From NCBI GenBank assembly GCA_016860845.1, contig BOKF01000006.1:1-64000 (forward strand): a stretch of 64,000 nt of DNA. Direction: 5' to 3'. The notes beneath the pieces were generated by a model, which saw only the letters and a list, made by a program, of their open reading frames with translations, had not been told where the DNA came from and searched no databases. The translations under genes and the position numbers were made by a program. How positions within the stretch are numbered: position 1 is the stretch's first letter; every line of letters begins with the position of its first letter. Shown one piece after another: positions 9,127 through 18,366 of this stretch. This stretch comes from Chloroflexota bacterium. GTDB lineage: Bacteria; Chloroflexota; Anaerolineae; 4572-78; J111.

Positions 9127-10158
9127 TTATTGCAGCGGTAACAACGGCTGCCATAGGTGACTGGTCTCATTGATTTGAATCCGCGTGACCCATTTGATCC
9201 AATCATAGCCGCGATAGCCAGGGGCAACCAGGCGCAGGGGGAAACCGTGATCGTGGCTAAGAGGCTGGCCGGCAACGTGGCTAGCCAGCAGACAGCTATG
9301 AGCGACCGTCAAGGGAAAACGGCGACCGTAACCGGAGACGGCCACAACCGTGACGCTGCGGGCCGTTAACTTGACCCGGGCCAGATCAAGCAGGTAGCCC
9401 AGGGGCAGGCCGGACCAAATCTGTTCGGAATAGAAACCGCCAGTGCAGTCCAGCAAGCCGGTCTGATCCTGCCTGGTCAGCGCTTCCAGCTCAGCAAAAC
9501 TGAAGCTCAAGGGCTGCTCAACTGCACCTTCAACCACTAACCGCCAGGCGATGGGGTTGACCGGCTCCGGGTGGTCGAAAAGCCAACTGGTCGCCGGGAA
9601 AATACCGCTAAAACTGCCGGTCTCGTAGGAGCCGGTAAAGCGGCGGGCCGCGCCGGGTAAGGCCGCCAGGACTTTGGCCGGTTCGGCTGCCTGGCGCAGC
9701 GCCAGCCCGATCAGGCTGAGGCCGCCCAGGTAAAGTACCACCCGGCGGTCGTGCGAGCGAGGGACGCGCCAGATGAACCACTTAGCCAGGGTATGCCAGG
9801 CGAGCAGACCAATCAGGGCCACGGCTAGAAAGCCGTGCAGCACGATCAGGCTCATCCCTTGGAGATAGAGCGGGCCAAGGTAACTCCACAGCCAGCCGGT
9901 AGCCAGGATAGCCAGCAGAAGGAGGGTCAGGCCAATAAAAGCCAGCCGCTCGACTGTCCAGCGCCAGCGGCGCTTGAAAACGTGGAAGATGATCACGCCT
10001 TTCCAGTACAGTAGCACGGCCAGGGCATAGCCGCCCAGGCCGTGCAGCCAGAGTACCCAGCTAAAATTATCCGCACCGCTCAGCAAACCGCCCAGCCCGG
10101 TGAGCAGTTGGCTCAGCAGCAGGAGCAGCAGGAGCGTATTAGCCCAGGGATAGCGCAT
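9127..10158 (-). CDS. Fusion of a cytochrome b-like membrane domain and a sulfite-oxidase-type molybdopterin domain
   Basis: The first 155 residues hold about five membrane segments with histidines placed like haem b ligands in paired helices (His39, His59, His108, His122). The remaining 170 residues are an oxidoreductase molybdopterin-binding domain: RLVVEGAVEQPLSFSFAELE, then LLDCTGGFYSEQIWSGLPLG with Cys238 in the position that ligates molybdenum, and LRLVAPGYRGYDWIKWVTRI near the end. This resembles MsrP/YedY and MsrQ/YedZ joined in one chain, but with the membrane part first. Likely role: membrane-linked reduction or oxidation of a small substrate; substrate unknown. No Tat signal is visible because the membrane domain anchors it. 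Confidence 0.82.
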   Translation of the reverse strand: MRYPWANTLLLLLLLSQLLTGLGGLLSGADNFSWVLWLHGLGGYALAVLLYWKGVIIFHVFKRRWRWTVERLAFIGLTLLLLAILATGWLWSYLGPLYLQGMSLIVLHGFLAVALIGLLAWHTLAKWFIWRVPRSHDRRVVLYLGGLSLIGLALRQAAEPAKVLAALPGAARRFTGSYETGSFSGIFPATSWLFDHPEPVNPIAWRLVVEGAVEQPLSFSFAELEALTRQDQTGLLDCTGGFYSEQIWSGLPLGYLLDLARVKLTARSVTVVAVSGYGRRFPLTVAHSCLLASHVAGQPLSHDHGFPLRLVAPGYRGYDWIKWVTRIQINETSHLWQPLLPLQ

Positions 10159-10234
10159 GGTGCAGCCTTCCTTTACCGGTTACCCCCTCAGACATCTTTG
10201 ACGCGGTCATCCCGAGGTTGAGTCTCTCGAAAGT

Positions 10235-11209
10235 TCAGAGGGTCACCACTACTCGACCTCGCCGAACCGGCTGCTCGACGAGTTCATGGGCTCTGGCAAT
10301 GTCTGCCAACGGAATTCGTTCCGCGATGTCAAAACCCGTCCAGCCGGCCTCGAAAGCGGCGTTCAAATCCCGCGCAGCCGCCGCTTTGACCTCAGCGGGG
10401 AAGTCGTCACTGCCCAGAAAGAAGACCCGGATGTTCTTAAACACCAATGGCCAGAAAGGGAGGGCCGGGTTGGCCACATTGGTGGCGTAGGCAGCAATAG
10501 ACCCGCCCAATGCCAGCAGTTCAACATCGCTTTCAATGTTGGCGCCGAAGGCGACTTCAACCAGATGATCTACCCCGTCAGGCGCCAGCCCCCGGACTCG
10601 CTCAATTAGGCCATCGCCCCCCAGCACGACCTCATCCGCGCCCGCATGTCTCGCCGCTACCCTGTCTGAGGGGGAGCGGACGGTGGTCAAGACATAAGCC
10701 CCGGCCCGATGAGCAAGTTGAATGGCGCAGAAACCCACTGCCCCGGCCCCGCCCTGGACCAACACGGTGTGTCCCTTGACCGGCCCACCCACGTGGACGG
10801 CGCGATGAGCAGTGAGACCGGGAATCCCCAGGCAAGCTCCCTGCTCTAACGGCACGCCCTCAGGCAGCGGGACTGCCTGCGTCACTGGCACAACGGTATA
10901 TTCGGCGGCGGTGCCAAAGGGACGATAGGATTGAGCGCCGTAACACCACACCCGTTGCCCCAGCCAGTCTGCCGGAACTCCCGCCCCAACCTGGTCTACT
11001 ACCCCGGCCCCATCGCTGTGGGGGATGACGCGGGGATAGGCCATGCCATAACCAAAGGCGTCCTGGCGCTTTTTGACATCGCCGGGATTGATGCCCGACA
11101 CGGCGATCCGAATCCGGACTTCGCCCGGTGCTGGTGTCGGGTCCGGCATTTCTCCAACTGTCAGCACGGCTAGGGCCGGTCCCTGCTGCTCATACCATGC
11201 GGCTCTCAT
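10235..11209 (-). CDS. NADPH:quinone oxidoreductase, zinc-independent MDR family
   Basis: The 324-residue protein has the MDR N-terminal GroES-like fold (GEVRIRIAVSGINPGDVKKR, PHSDGAGVVDQVGAGV) and the Rossmann motif HTVLVQGGAGAVGFCAIQLAH. It lacks the catalytic-zinc Cys/His set and structural cysteine cluster of true alcohol dehydrogenases, so it belongs to the quinone reductase/zeta-crystallin branch. It probably reduces quinones or enones with NADPH. It is followed in the same direction by the molybdopterin fusion gene after 76 bp. A second MDR protein with very different composition is at 24,552. Confidence 0.87.
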   Translation of the reverse strand: MRAAWYEQQGPALAVLTVGEMPDPTPAPGEVRIRIAVSGINPGDVKKRQDAFGYGMAYPRVIPHSDGAGVVDQVGAGVPADWLGQRVWCYGAQSYRPFGTAAEYTVVPVTQAVPLPEGVPLEQGACLGIPGLTAHRAVHVGGPVKGHTVLVQGGAGAVGFCAIQLAHRAGAYVLTTVRSPSDRVAARHAGADEVVLGGDGLIERVRGLAPDGVDHLVEVAFGANIESDVELLALGGSIAAYATNVANPALPFWPLVFKNIRVFFLGSDDFPAEVKAAAARDLNAAFEAGWTGFDIAERIPLADIARAHELVEQPVRRGRVVVTL

Positions 11210-11313
11210 CTCCTGAACTTTTCCTCTCTGGCTGACGGCACGCTGTGGCAGCTATGCTGGCGCAGCCGTAATTTCATCGAGACGCACCTCCATTAATGCG
11301 ACAACGGGCGCGC

Positions 11314-12123
11314 TCAGGCCGCAAACAAGCGGGCCACATAGGCTCGTTCCGCCGGCCCGAACCAGGGTGGATCTCCGGCCTGGGCATTCTCACTCATCCG
11401 CTCCGGTTTCGAAGTCGCCGGGATGGCCACGTGACAGCGCTCATCGCTCAAACTCCACTTTAGCAGTGCCTGCGCCCAGGTCCGGACGCCAAAGACCGCC
11501 AGCGGCTGAAGGTCTGCCTCGGCTGGAGGACGACGCAACAGGCTGCCCTCACCAAAGGGACGCATGACTACCACCCCCAGCCCTAGTTCGGCGGCCAGCG
11601 GCAGGATCAGCCGCTCCACCTCGCGCTCGCGTGGGTTGTAGGGGATCTGGATGGTCGTGATGCGACCGGTCTTCATCACCTCGCTCAGCTCGCCGAAGGC
11701 ACTGGGGCTGTAATGGGTCGCCCCAATCGCTGTGACTTGGCCGGACTCCTGCAGACTTTCCAGCAGAGCCAGGTTTTCACGCCAGTTTGCCAGGTTGTGA
11801 AGCTGATAAAGGTCTACATAATCGCCAAAAAAGTTGAACGCTGCGTTGACCTGGGCGCGTGCTTGGGGCAGGGAACTGGCCCAAACTTTGGTCGCTACCA
11901 GCGCCATGTCCCGGCGCCCTTGCAGGGTCTGACCCAGGACCCGCTCTGCCCGGCCGTACATTGGCGAGGAATCGAAGAAGGTTACCCCTGCCGTTAGGGC
12001 ACGGTCAACAATGGTCCTGGCCTTACCTTCAGCCAGAGTGCCGCTCACATCAAAGGTCCGCCAGGTACCCATCCCGATGACCGCTACTCGCAGACCGCTT
12101 TTGCCCAGGATTCGTTGTTCCAT
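11314..12123 (-). CDS. Aldo/keto reductase
   Basis: This 269-residue protein begins MEQRILGKSGLRVAVIGMGT, the classical AKR start. The catalytic tetrad is present: Asp and Tyr in FFDSSPMYGRAERVLG, Lys in LVATKVWAS and His in DLYQLHNL. The family reduces carbonyl compounds with NADPH. It is somewhat shorter than the typical 300-320 residues, and the C-terminal cofactor segment is compact. It shares direction with the quinone oxidoreductase downstream (104-bp gap). Confidence 0.88.
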   Translation of the reverse strand: MEQRILGKSGLRVAVIGMGTWRTFDVSGTLAEGKARTIVDRALTAGVTFFDSSPMYGRAERVLGQTLQGRRDMALVATKVWASSLPQARAQVNAAFNFFGDYVDLYQLHNLANWRENLALLESLQESGQVTAIGATHYSPSAFGELSEVMKTGRITTIQIPYNPREREVERLILPLAAELGLGVVVMRPFGEGSLLRRPPAEADLQPLAVFGVRTWAQALLKWSLSDERCHVAIPATSKPERMSENAQAGDPPWFGPAERAYVARLFAA

Positions 12124-12290
12124 CTTGCTTTCTCACCCGCTTTTGGCTGGTTCATTCCCCTCAACTCTGCTGAGCTTGCTCTGATTAGGGAGAGGTTGCC
12201 CGCAAAAATCCCCCTTTGGAGATATTACCAGGAGCCTCCCTTCACTCAAAAAATGACGGCGATAAATCTAACGATTTTGTTTGAATTAAT

Positions 12291-12321
12291 AAAAGCCCCT
12301 CGCGATGTACGAAGGGCTTTT
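12291..12321 (-). terminator. Rho-independent terminator
   Basis: An 8-bp perfect stem, AAAAGCCC (12291-12298) and GGGCTTTT (12314-12321), encloses a 15-base loop. Read on the minus strand, the stem ends in a T run. It lies 42 bp after the stop of the secreted-protein gene and should end its transcript. It may also work bidirectionally. Confidence 0.75.
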
Positions 12322-12362
12322 ACCTGGATCGGCCTCAGACGGCCAGTTCTGTTCTTGGAAAA

Positions 12363-13742
12363 TCAGGGACAATTGCGGGCACACGCGCCGAGCGATTGCA
12401 GCAAATCGCGGGCCTGCTGGCGGCTCAGCCCGGTATTGCTCTCGAAGCGCTGCCAGAACGTCTCCCACCAATCCGCCGGCTCTTCCTTGGGACCGTCATA
12501 TTCAGTCACCCGCTGTGAGGGGCCATCTACCACCAGGCTGCCCACATACTCGGCATCCGAGTAGACCCGTTTGAGCTGGCTGGCAATGATCTCCATATCC
12601 GCCGGCGAAACCACTCCGTTGCTGGTGGCCTGGTAGAACTGGACGGTCACCCGGATTGGAAAGCGCTCGTCCCGTTCAATCGCCAGGTTATCAATCTCGG
12701 TGAATGGTCCTTCGATGGGGCCGTGGCCAATGACCGCAGCTTCGACATCACTCTTTTGGGTCGGAGCAGCCTCGGCGGCAGTCATCACGGTTCCATCGAG
12801 CAGCTCATCCCCATAAGTCAGCGGCTGCTTCTGCTTGAGCGGCACCTGGATCAGCAGGACCATATTCAACCCGCTCTCGTCCCCGGCTTCAACGCTGACT
12901 TCCTGTCCCGGTTGGGCCTGGGTCTCGAAATCGCTCAACCGTTCGCCGGTAAAACCAGCTCGCTGGCCGTTCTGATTGAAGAAGAGCCGCTGGCCCCAGG
13001 AGAAACCCGATGGAAAGGCATCGCGGGTGTTATCAATAATAGTGGCGCTGGTCCCTTCACGGGTGGCGACGATGACTAGCACCGCCGGGTCGCCCTGGTA
13101 GGATTGGTAGTTAAACAGCACCGGGTTGAACTCGGCCTGGCCCTGCTGCGGCACCGGCAGGAAGGCTGCCTGGGCACTGACCAGTACACTGCTGTCTCGC
13201 TCGGCCAGCAGGGAGCTTTCCTGACCAGCCCAGGAGTCAGGATTATTAAGATAGCGCCGGAAGTTGCCCAGGTACTCGGTCAAGGTGATGCGCTGCAAGG
13301 ACTGACCGGTTTCGTTGCCAACCAGGAGATAAAAGTGGTCGGGCGAGACATCGCCGGTCAGGTCTTCAAAGTTGGGGTAGCGGATGACCGGCATCAAGGC
13401 CAGGTTGTAGCCGTCGCTGGCCGGGTTGGGCTGCTGGACCTGGATGGTCATATCGGAGATATTCGGCCCGACTGAGGAGTTATTGTAGCGGCCGGTATCT
13501 TCCCAGGTGACGTTGACGATGTTCAGGCCATACTGGGTGGCCAGGGCCTGGGCTTGCTCATTGGTAACCATCGCCATGGTATTCTGGATAGCGGCCAGAT
13601 AGGCGGGATCAGGTTCCTGAATGGTCTCACGCTTGTCGGGCGGTTCAGCCGCCAGGGCGGTTGCAGGCGGCAGGCCGGCTGTCCCCAGGATAATGAGGAA
13701 TAACGAGGCTATGAAGGTAATTTTGAACAGGTGTTTGAACAT
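12363..13742 (-). CDS. Secreted protein of unknown function
   Basis: The 459-residue protein starts with a clear Sec signal peptide (MFKHLFKITFIASLFLIILG, cleavage probably after ALAAE near residue 33). The mature part is acidic and rich in Gln, Asn and Asp, with no membrane segment. I see no known enzyme motif. It ends SLGACARNCP with two cysteines that could form a disulfide. It is monocistronic, has a GGAG ribosome site and a good terminator, and is divergent from the PPOX gene at 13,887, so the 144 bp between them hold both promoters. Confidence 0.75.
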   Translation of the reverse strand: MFKHLFKITFIASLFLIILGTAGLPPATALAAEPPDKRETIQEPDPAYLAAIQNTMAMVTNEQAQALATQYGLNIVNVTWEDTGRYNNSSVGPNISDMTIQVQQPNPASDGYNLALMPVIRYPNFEDLTGDVSPDHFYLLVGNETGQSLQRITLTEYLGNFRRYLNNPDSWAGQESSLLAERDSSVLVSAQAAFLPVPQQGQAEFNPVLFNYQSYQGDPAVLVIVATREGTSATIIDNTRDAFPSGFSWGQRLFFNQNGQRAGFTGERLSDFETQAQPGQEVSVEAGDESGLNMVLLIQVPLKQKQPLTYGDELLDGTVMTAAEAAPTQKSDVEAAVIGHGPIEGPFTEIDNLAIERDERFPIRVTVQFYQATSNGVVSPADMEIIASQLKRVYSDAEYVGSLVVDGPSQRVTEYDGPKEEPADWWETFWQRFESNTGLSRQQARDLLQSLGACARNCP

Positions 13743-13886
13743 CAGCGGCTCCTTTTCAATAACGAAGATTACCTTTAGGACGCCGGAAGGGAAATAATCG
13801 TTCCACTTTGCTGCTTGGCACCTACAGCGGCTCTATTTTTGGGCCGGAACGATTGAATCGAGTAGAATATCGAAAGGAGAAGATCT

Positions 13887-14282
13887 GTGTTTACTGCGAC
13901 TATTCGTGAATTCCTGCAAAAACCGCTTGTTGCCCGGATGAGCACCCTTGACCCGGACGGGTATCCGCACACTATCCCCGTCTGGTTTATGCTCGACGGA
14001 GATGAAATTGTCGTGATCAGCGTCAGCAGCACCCGCAAGGTGGAGCATATCCAGGCCAATCCCAAGGGCGCTATCGCCATCGGCGGTGACCCGGCGGATG
14101 CGGGCGGCTACCTGATCAAAGGGGACTTCTCCATCGAGGCCGATCCGGAGGATGCCTGGGTCAGGAAGTTGACCTATCATTACGAAACGCCTGAACAGGC
14201 CGAAAAAGATATCGCCGATTGGGCTGATCTGGATATTATCGTCGTACGTTTGAAACCGAAAGTCGTGCTGAAGGTGATATGA
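13887..14282 (+). CDS. PPOX-class (pyridoxamine-5'-phosphate oxidase-like) flavin/F420-binding protein
   Basis: The 131-residue protein has the split-barrel start FLQKPLVARMSTLDPDGYPHTIPVWFML and the strand-turn SSTRKVEHIQANPKGAIAIGGD typical of the PPOX family. Members bind FMN, F420 or haem and reduce diverse substrates. The GTG start at 13887 is preceded by GAAAGGAGA. Its stop overlaps the start of the DUF488 gene by 4 bp, so the two are coupled. Confidence 0.85.
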   Translation: MFTATIREFLQKPLVARMSTLDPDGYPHTIPVWFMLDGDEIVVISVSSTRKVEHIQANPKGAIAIGGDPADAGGYLIKGDFSIEADPEDAWVRKLTYHYETPEQAEKDIADWADLDIIVVRLKPKVVLKVI

Positions 14283-14659
14283 AGCTCCAATCGCTCTATA
14301 CCTTCGGCTACAGCGGCAAGCAGCCAGATGAGCTGCTGGCCTTAGTGGAACAGTTGGACGCCGTTGTCGCCGATATCCGCTTCAGCCCGCGCAGCCGCAT
14401 TCCACAATGGAACGGCGGCCGTCTGGCCCAACTGCTAGGTGACCGTTACCACCATTTGCCAGCTCTGGGCAATCGCAATTACAAAGATGGGCCGGTTGAA
14501 ATTGTTGATTTAGAGGCGGGTCTGCCTCAAGTCGCCGATCTGCTGGTTCATCAGCCGGTCATTCTGCTATGTGTCTGCGCCGATATTCAGCACTGCCATC
14601 GCCGCCTGGCCGCCGAGGCCATTGTGGCCCGGTATGGGGCGTCGCTAACCCATCTTTGA
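14279..14659 (+). CDS. DUF488 family protein
   Basis: The 126-residue protein shows the DUF488 pattern: LYTFGYSGKQPDELLALVEQ at the start, VVADIRFSPRSRIPQWN, and a CVCADIQHCHRRLAAEAI block with the conserved Cys, Cys-His. The biochemical function of DUF488 is not known. The ATGA overlap with the PPOX gene shows one operon. Confidence 0.83.
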   Translation: MKLQSLYTFGYSGKQPDELLALVEQLDAVVADIRFSPRSRIPQWNGGRLAQLLGDRYHHLPALGNRNYKDGPVEIVDLEAGLPQVADLLVHQPVILLCVCADIQHCHRRLAAEAIVARYGASLTHL

Positions 14660-14714
14660 AGCTGAGGATAGATCTCACGGCTAATTGGGTCATAAACCGG
14701 AGTTGAGGTGAAAG

Positions 14715-15188
14715 GTGAACACAGACATTATAGCTCAATACTGGCAGGCTTACCTGGATTCCTTACCGCCCGACTCACCGGTGCGGGCCGAACGTTACAT
14801 GGTCGAGAGGTTTGGCGACAGCGCGGAGATGGCCGATGAACTGGGCAGCCTGGTAGTACAGGGGATCAAAACTGCCACCTGTTCGTCCCTGTGGGAATGG
14901 CAAGCCGAGGGCAACCCGCTGCCGGAGGCGGGGTTGAAGACGATTGTGCTCAACGGTTGGGGCGAGCCGTGGTGTATCATCGAAACCGTCGAGATAATGA
15001 TCCGGCCGTTCAACGAAGTGGATGCCCAATTTGCTTACGAGGAGGGCGAAGGAGACCGCTCGCTGGCCTATTGGCGAGAGGCCCACCGGCGCTTCTTCAG
15101 CCGCTCTCTGCCCCGGATAGGCCGCTCCTTTGATGAGACGATGCCGCTGGTGTGTGAACGGTTCCGGGTAATTTATCGCGGCGAATGA
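14715..15188 (+). CDS. ASCH-domain protein
   Basis: The 157-residue protein has the ASCH fold signature: VVQGIKTATCSSLWEWQAEG with the conserved Gly-Lys-Lys/Thr-Thr region, then EPWCIIETVEIMIRPFNEV and the FAYEEGEGDRSLAYWREAHR motif. ASCH domains are related to PUA and are thought to bind RNA; some members such as YqfB hydrolyse modified cytidine. Start is a GTG at 14715 after GAGGTGAAAGGTG. A second, broken ASCH gene of a different subtype is at 28,388. Confidence 0.85.
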   Translation: MNTDIIAQYWQAYLDSLPPDSPVRAERYMVERFGDSAEMADELGSLVVQGIKTATCSSLWEWQAEGNPLPEAGLKTIVLNGWGEPWCIIETVEIMIRPFNEVDAQFAYEEGEGDRSLAYWREAHRRFFSRSLPRIGRSFDETMPLVCERFRVIYRGE

Positions 15189-15206
15189 CAGGAAGCCAAG
15201 TCAAGG

Positions 15207-15851
15207 ATGAAACAAACCTCTCATACCCCCGATCTTACCAAACGAGCTTTCGCCCGGACCAACCCGCAGACCATTGCACAGCGGGTGGCCCTGCTGCGCG
15301 AACTCCTGCCGGGGGTAACCTCTATCGCCGAACTGTGCTGTGGTGACTGCACCCAGCAAGCCACAATTTACCGGCGGGAGTTGGGGATCGAATGCTACCG
15401 CGGACTGGATTTGGTCCCGGAGATCGTCGCCACCAACCAGGCTGAGGGTATTGACTGCCTTTGTGGCGATGTCCTGGACCCGGCGGTCCTGGGCCGCTTT
15501 CTCGATTTCGAGGTTATTTTCTACGGTCCGCCTCTGTCGGTAGCGTGTGACGGCCACCGGTTGCTCTTCTTCCGTGACGTGGTCTCTGGCTATGCCACTG
15601 TCGCCCGTTTGCTTCTCAGCGAGTTGGGGTATAACGGCACCCTGGTTTGCATCTGCCCGAACAGCACCACTCCCGGCGATGCCCGCTGGCTATATGATCA
15701 TATTAAGGCCACTCGCCCGGATTTTGGCTTGCGGTTATTCCATTCCAGCTATGCCACAGTCACCGGCTCCGGCATTGAGACCGAACCCCGGCTGAAATAC
15801 GTGGAGCTGTGGTTTTCGAACCGGCTGGAAGATGCCTGGGAGATGCGCTGA
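15207..15851 (+). CDS. Methyltransferase-like protein
   Basis: This 214-residue protein has the features of a class I methyltransferase without a close family match. SIAELCCGDCTQQATIYRRE sits at motif I, GLDLVPEIVATNQAEG at the acidic strand, CLCGDVLDP at motif III, and EVIFYGPPLSVACDG resembles a (D/N)PPY-type motif IV. Six cysteines cluster in the first half. It is the third gene of a tightly packed plus-strand run, 18 bp after the ASCH gene and abutting the aldolase-like gene. Function inferred only from these motifs. Confidence 0.6.
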   Translation: MKQTSHTPDLTKRAFARTNPQTIAQRVALLRELLPGVTSIAELCCGDCTQQATIYRRELGIECYRGLDLVPEIVATNQAEGIDCLCGDVLDPAVLGRFLDFEVIFYGPPLSVACDGHRLLFFRDVVSGYATVARLLLSELGYNGTLVCICPNSTTPGDARWLYDHIKATRPDFGLRLFHSSYATVTGSGIETEPRLKYVELWFSNRLEDAWEMR

Positions 15852-16520
15852 GTGAGCGCTTCACAGCTCTGGTTAGCCCAACCGCCCCTGGTCCGGCTCC
15901 AACAGGCCGGGTTGATCGCCGTCCTGAGCGGGAATTTCTCCCTGACCGAGATCACCGAGATCGGTGATGCCCTGCTGGCCGCGCCGGTGCTGGCCCTGGA
16001 AATTGACCTGGCCAACCGGCACGCCTATGAAGCCATCACCGACTTGCGTCAGCGGGCCGGACCGCATCTATTGATTGGGGTGAGTGGGGTCCAAACCATC
16101 GAGCAGTCCGCTCTGGCTCGAAACGCGGGTGCCCAGTTTACTGCTGCTGCGACCTTTGATCCCGTCCTTGCCGCCGATAGCTGGCAGAACAATTACCTGC
16201 ACATCCCTACTATCTCAGCCTTGACCGAGGCTCAGCGGGCCGCTGTCTCTGGCTGCTATCTGGTTAAAGTGGACGTATCACCCGAACGCCTGGCCGGATT
16301 TAACAGACTGCTACCTGACCTGGCCTTCATTGCTACTGGCGACATTACCATGGATAATATTACCCCCTATGCCAAAGCCGGAGCAGTTGGCGTGGCCGCA
16401 GGCCGAACTTTGATCGCCGAACCCTACACCTCGATGGCAACCATTATTAGTACCGCCCGCGCCCTGCAACGCGCTTGGGCGCAGGCCCAATTCTATCGAG
16501 CTGGGGAGATGGATGTCTGA
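15852..16520 (+). CDS. KDPG/KHG aldolase-like protein
   Basis: The protein fits the KDPG aldolase TIM barrel: LIAVLSGNFSLTEITEIGDA, ALEIDLANRHAYEAI, HLLIGVSGVQTIEQSALARN with A-GAQF after it, a Lys in GCYLVKVDVSPERL in the position of the Schiff-base lysine, and ATGDITMDNITPYAKAGAVG near the end. Classical members have a Thr or Arg rich active site (E-T, KLFPA) that is altered here, so the real substrate may differ. The GTG start overlaps nothing but directly follows the previous stop (TGAGTGAG). Confidence 0.7.
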   Translation: MSASQLWLAQPPLVRLQQAGLIAVLSGNFSLTEITEIGDALLAAPVLALEIDLANRHAYEAITDLRQRAGPHLLIGVSGVQTIEQSALARNAGAQFTAAATFDPVLAADSWQNNYLHIPTISALTEAQRAAVSGCYLVKVDVSPERLAGFNRLLPDLAFIATGDITMDNITPYAKAGAVGVAAGRTLIAEPYTSMATIISTARALQRAWAQAQFYRAGEMDV

Positions 16521-16680
16521 TCCAGTTCGACCCCTGGCGGTTCTTTTCTATGCCGCCTCCCGTGCCGCCGACTGGCCGCCGCTCGACCTGCTGCACCTCA
16601 ACGCCGTCGGCTATGCTGCTCTCAACCAGTCATTGACTCCGCTGCCGCTTAATTTGGCTCAAACCCGTGCTTCCGGTTGA
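16513..16680 (+). pseudogene. 55-codon ORF resembling the C-terminus of an SGNH/GDSL hydrolase
   Basis: An ATG at 16513 overlaps the stop of the aldolase gene by 8 bp and opens a 55-residue frame. The peptide contains LDLLHLNAVGYAALNQSLTP, which resembles the last block of SGNH hydrolases (D-xx-H-LN--GY), where Asp and His belong to the catalytic triad. The N-terminal block with the catalytic Ser is absent. It may be a decayed gene end or a genuine small protein; I favour a remnant. Confidence 0.35.
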
Positions 16681-16731
16681 CACTGGCCCGATCCGGGTTT
16701 ATCATCCAGCTCTCTACCGGAGCAAAAACTG

Positions 16732-17924
16732 ATGCCCCGCAAAATTCTGCACCTTGATCTGGATGCCTTTTTCTGCGCGGTTGAAGAGCAGCGCGATCCC
16801 GGCCTGCGTGGTAAAGCCTTTGCCGTCGGCGGGCGGCCCGACCAGCGGGGAGTGGTCGCTTCCTGCTCCTATGCTACCCGTCGCTTTGGTATTCACTCGG
16901 CCATGCCAATGAGCCGGGCGGTCAAGCTCTGTCCCCAGCTCATCATCGTCTCCTCTCACTTCGACCTTTACCGGGTCGCTTCCCAGCAGGTGATGGCCCG
17001 GCTGCACCTACTCACGCCTCTGGTCGAACAGCTCTCGATTGACGAAGCTTTCCTCGATGTCTCCGACCTGCCCGAACCCGCCGCGGTACTGGCTCGCCGC
17101 TTGCAGGGGATGATCAATACCGAATTGCACCTGCCCTGCTCCCTCGGTGTCGCCACCAATAAACTGGTCGCCAAGATTGCCAATGATGCCGGCAAATCTG
17201 CCGCTCGTTCCGGCCAGCCGCCCAACGCCTTGCAGGTTGTACCGCCTGGCCAGGAAGCAGCTTTCCTGGCGCCCCTGCCGGTCGAGTCTTTGTGGGGAGT
17301 TGGCCCCAAGACCGCCGAGCGGCTGCACGGGCTGGGGCTGCGGACTATCGGCGACTTGGCCCGCTGGCCAGAAGCCGACCTGGTCCGCCGCTTCGGCCAG
17401 CCCGGCCACGATTTGGCCCGTCACGCTAAAGGTCTGGACGAGCGGCCGGTGGTGACCGAGCACGAGGCCAAATCCATCAGCCAGGAGATTACTTTCGTCA
17501 AAGATGTTACCGACGACCCCATTTTGCGGGAGACACTGCGCCAGCAGTCCGAGCAGGTGGGCTACCATCTGCGCGCAAAGGCTTGAACGGAACCACGGTT
17601 AGACTCAAATTGCGCTGGGCCGACTTCACCACCTTGACCCGACAGGTCACCTTGGAGCAGCCAACCAACCTGGACGACGACATCTACACCGCCGCGCTGC
17701 AACTGTTCGAGAAGCACTGGCCGCCGGGCAAGCGAGTACGGCTAATCGGGGTAGGAGTCAGTGGCCTGGAGACAGCGGCTTACCAGTTGGGCCTGTGGAC
17801 TGATCCTGAGCAGGAGCAATCTCGTCGTTTACAGCCGGTTCTGGACGAACTGCGGGAACGCTTTGGCCGCCAGGCTATCCAACGCGGCAGCCAGTTGTTC
17901 AAAGATAAGTCGGAGGAAGCGTAA
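16732..17924 (+). pseudogene. dinB: DNA polymerase IV (DinB), interrupted by a one-base frameshift
   Basis: The first frame (16732-17586) encodes the palm and fingers of a Y-family polymerase: HLDLDAFFCAVEEQRDP with catalytic Asp9, SYATRRFGIHSAMPM, and QLSIDEAFLDVSD with Asp104/Glu105, then SLGVATNKLVAKIAND and the helix-hairpin-helix SLWGVGPKTAERLHGLGLRT. It stops at 17584 just after LRAKA. The next frame (from 17583) continues with LNGTTVRLKLRWADFTTLTR, the little-finger domain. Adding one G at 17580-17581 would restore one 397-codon gene. It is either a true frameshift mutation or a consensus error in a short G run. Confidence 0.88.
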
Positions 17925-18366
17925 CCGTTACAGATGATTGGAGCCTCTCCTGATCCCAGCCATCCCCGTCTTTCGCCGGCGATTTCAAAATTCTGATAGC
18001 AGGAGGGGATAACTGGCGATCCAACTCGATTCTGCCTGTTTCAAGCCGCCAAGTTGAAAAAGACCCAATAGCCCGGTTAAGAGCAGGTAGCCCCTTATCA
18101 TCGGCGAAAGCGTCAGGCCAAGTTGGGGCATGGATCAAACCTACCAGGGATAGGCAAAAAGCCAGGAAGCTAAAGAACATAGCCTGGCGAAGCTGACCAT
18201 CAATCAAAAAGTCAGGAGAGCCCCATAACAGGCCGATAATAATCGCTCCCTGCGAAAGTAACTCATCAAAGATTTTGTGGAATAGGCGTTGTGCGTGGCG
18301 CGCCTGGACCGCTGCACCTTTGATGATCTCGGATAGATGGGGCGGAAGGTTACCTGCTAAAACCCT
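17925..18366. other. 442-bp stretch without a clear gene
   Basis: A minus-strand frame of 186 codons spans 17899-18459. It has a hydrophobic stretch (QAMFFSFLAFCLSLVGLIHA) but overlaps both dinB and the start of the M16 peptidase, and no good internal start or ribosome site is visible. It could be a decayed membrane protein. No RNA gene or strong hairpin seen here. Confidence 0.35.
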
